Origin: a bacterium
GTDB taxonomy: Bacteria > Acidobacteriota > Aminicenantia > Aminicenantales > Aminicenantaceae
Length of the DNA: 52,112 nt
Direction of reading: 5' to 3'
Assembly (NCBI GenBank): GCA_018335295.1
Contig: JAGXKI010000012.1
Span: forward strand, 1-52,112
Positions within the stretch are counted from its first letter, which is position 1. Every line of letters starts with the position of its first letter. Made by a program: the position numbers and the translations under genes. Of the stretch, positions 50,799 through 52,112 are shown piece after piece. The notes under the pieces are model-generated. The model searched no databases, was not told the origin of the DNA, and saw only the letters and a program-made list of their open reading frames with translations.

Positions 50799-51971
50799 CT
50801 AGAGATGGTTTTGGGATTCCAAAGCTTTGTTCAAGATTTGGCTGATAGTCTTTATATAGAGAGAAAGATTGTATTTTTGTTCTCCCAGTTTTTTGGCTTG
50901 TTGGGCTCTTTTTTGAGCCTGAGGGTGGAAGAGAGCGAAATCTAAACCTTCAGCCAAACGGGAAGGGTCCGGATTAACCAGGATAGAGATTTGAGGGTTG
51001 AGAACCTGGGTGTGAGTCCAGAGGTTAGTGGCCACCAGTGGTTTTCCTGATTTCAAAAATGAATAGATTTTTAGAGGAGTGTTGGTTCCAGAGATTCGGG
51101 GAGAAACCAGCACATCAGCCAGAGCAATGAAGAGTGATATTTGGGAAGGAGGAATTTGTCCCACCCATCGAACCTTATTGGAAATAGAAAGGGAGGCGGC
51201 TTTTTTTTTCATATTGTTGATTTCCCTTGGTGTCCCTCCAGCCAAAAGAAGAACTATTTTTTTCTCCTTTAAGGCGGAGAGGGCTTCCAGAAGAAGAGGA
51301 ATGCCCTGGTAAGGTTGGAAATTGCCGGCATAAAGAATGATTTTATGGTGGGGGGGAGCGATTTCACTCCTTTTCTCCTTTATTTGTGAGGAAGTGTAGG
51401 TGGGAGGTTCGAATTCTAAGAAGTTTTCCAGGAGCAGAACCTTAGAGCCAAACCCTTGCCTTTCCACCTTCTCACGCAAATCATCACAGATGGCGATAAC
51501 GGCGTGAGAGTGTTTCAGGATGTACTTCTCCATCCTCCGGAACAAAGAGTGAAGGATTTGAGAGCGGGAAAAGTCATAATTTTCCAGTTGCTGGGGGAGA
51601 CTGGAATGCATGTCATACACATGGGGGAGATTCCATGTTTGACTCAGCCAAACTCCCAGGAGTGCCGCTTCTTCGTGGGAGAATATCAAATCATATCTTT
51701 TGTGGACCAGTCGGAAAAAGGCTCTGGCCCATAGGAGAAAATCGAGGGGGATTTTTCCGAAGGAAGGTCCAATTTTGACTTCTTTTATGAAACCCGGGTC
51801 TGGAATCCGGAGGATGTTCACGTTTTTGAATTTCACATTTTCTCCCACATGGTAGGTCACCACGTCCACGTGGTGTCCGAGGTGAGATAGAGCCTTAAGT
51901 CGGAAGTACACGGAAATGGGAGTTCCTCGGGGCTGGAAGAAGGGTTCGGGAGCCAGCATGAGGATGTTCAT
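50799..51971 (-). CDS. GT4-family glycosyltransferase
   Basis: 390 residues with a GT-B fold. The N-terminal domain opens MNILMLAPEPFFQPRGTPIS and contains DLIFSHEEAALLG and YDMHSSLP. The C-terminal nucleotide-sugar domain has KIILYAGNFQPYQGIPLLLEA split at its start, then LLLAGG and ISGTNTPLKIYSFLKSGKPLVATN split at the GT4 glutamate region, where the usual E-x7-E reads differently (PLKIYSFLKSGK). It probably adds a sugar to a lipid-linked or surface glycan in the cytoplasm. It begins 15 bases after the partial GT2 gene, in the same operon. Confidence 0.87.
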   Translation of the reverse strand: MNILMLAPEPFFQPRGTPISVYFRLKALSHLGHHVDVVTYHVGENVKFKNVNILRIPDPGFIKEVKIGPSFGKIPLDFLLWARAFFRLVHKRYDLIFSHEEAALLGVWLSQTWNLPHVYDMHSSLPQQLENYDFSRSQILHSLFRRMEKYILKHSHAVIAICDDLREKVERQGFGSKVLLLENFLEFEPPTYTSSQIKEKRSEIAPPHHKIILYAGNFQPYQGIPLLLEALSALKEKKIVLLLAGGTPREINNMKKKAASLSISNKVRWVGQIPPSQISLFIALADVLVSPRISGTNTPLKIYSFLKSGKPLVATNLWTHTQVLNPQISILVNPDPSRLAEGLDFALFHPQAQKRAQQAKKLGEQKYNLSLYIKTISQILNKALESQNHL

Positions 51972-51986
51972 CGGATCATTTGGGTT

Positions 51987-52112
51987 TCAGTCTTGTTGTT
52001 TTTCAGAATCAGAATCGATGATTTCTCTGATGAAATAGATTTTTTTTTCCACCGATTCGTGGTAGGACCGGACCATAATCTCAGCAAGAAGCCCCAAGGT
52101 GATAATCTCCCC
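51987..52112 (-). CDS. C-terminal end of a GT2-type membrane glycosyltransferase (partial)
   Basis: 41 residues plus stop, running off the window. The sequence LGLLAEIMVRSYHESVEKK followed by IYFIREII matches the tail of polyprenyl-phosphate mannosyltransferase-like (DPM1/ArnC) GT2 enzymes, which end with a GL-AE--R-Y---R--Y-IRE pattern after their membrane helices. It lies directly upstream of the GT4 gene. Only the tail is visible, so the assignment is by motif. Confidence 0.6.
   Translation of the reverse strand, partial: GEIITLGLLAEIMVRSYHESVEKKIYFIREIIDSDSEKQQD

Overview
The window looks like about 52 kb of a chromosome from a diderm (Gram-negative) bacterium of moderate GC, probably an uncultivated lineage. 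The envelope genes show two membranes: a complete Tol-Pal set, LPS-export components, an outer-membrane barrel-like protein and lipoproteins. The recJ-lptC/A-lptB-rpoN-hpf-ptsN-hprK-rapZ-PTS order resembles Deltaproteobacteria and Acidobacteriota/Aminicenantes-type genomes. I lean to the latter with low confidence, since no rRNA marker is present. Nearly all genes are housekeeping or envelope functions. I see no tRNA, rRNA, CRISPR array, prophage or intact transposase gene.

Layout. 1-4.7 kb: dtd (+), then the minus-strand ftsY-ribD-ribE-ribBA operon. 5.2-16.5 kb: a long plus-strand run of recJ, a very large LptC/LptA-like fusion, lptB, rpoN, long-form hpf, ptsN, hprK, rapZ, a mannose-type EIIA, HPr and enzyme I. 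No sugar permease is present, so this is a regulatory PTS. 16.5-22.3 kb (-): tolQ-tolR-tolA-tolB-pal-cpoB-ssb, with a stand-alone cupin downstream. 22.9-24.9 kb (+): the potassium uptake pair ktrB-ktrA, where ktrB apparently starts at ATT. 24.9-32 kb: an MrfA-type helicase (-), uvrA-holB-ricT (+), and an ECF sigma/anti-sigma pair (-). 33.3-34.3 kb (+): a 54-codon ORF and an HD-GYP protein. 34.7-42.7 kb (-): an SGNH hydrolase, a barrel-like protein, ksgA, ftsK and a LutB-LutA fusion. 42.8-52.1 kb: an acyltransferase, radical SAM/SPASM protein, dicarboxylate symporter, PD40 lipoprotein, sulfatase-fold lipoprotein, methyltransferase and two glycosyltransferases. The last of these runs off the window.

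Two layers are not visible from gene calls. First, several lead genes (ftsY, ftsK, uvrA, the ECF sigma gene, the acyltransferase and SGNH genes) have a -10 box only 7-12 nt before the ATG, implying leaderless or nearly leaderless mRNAs. Many operon-internal genes and some longer-leader genes have Shine-Dalgarno sequences. Second, the spacers are filled with dispersed non-coding repeats. Family A has three copies with conserved hairpins and compensatory changes. Family B has two complementary half-copies sharing a module with A. Family C has two copies, and family D is a T/A-rich pair with a 10-bp internal tandem repeat. Several GGTCGGACC-type palindromes are also present.

The strongest candidates for something new are the 636-residue LptC/A fusion, the leaderless-start pattern, the ATT-initiated ktrB, the shortened UvrA and the structured repeat family A. 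No defence or biosynthetic system stands out.
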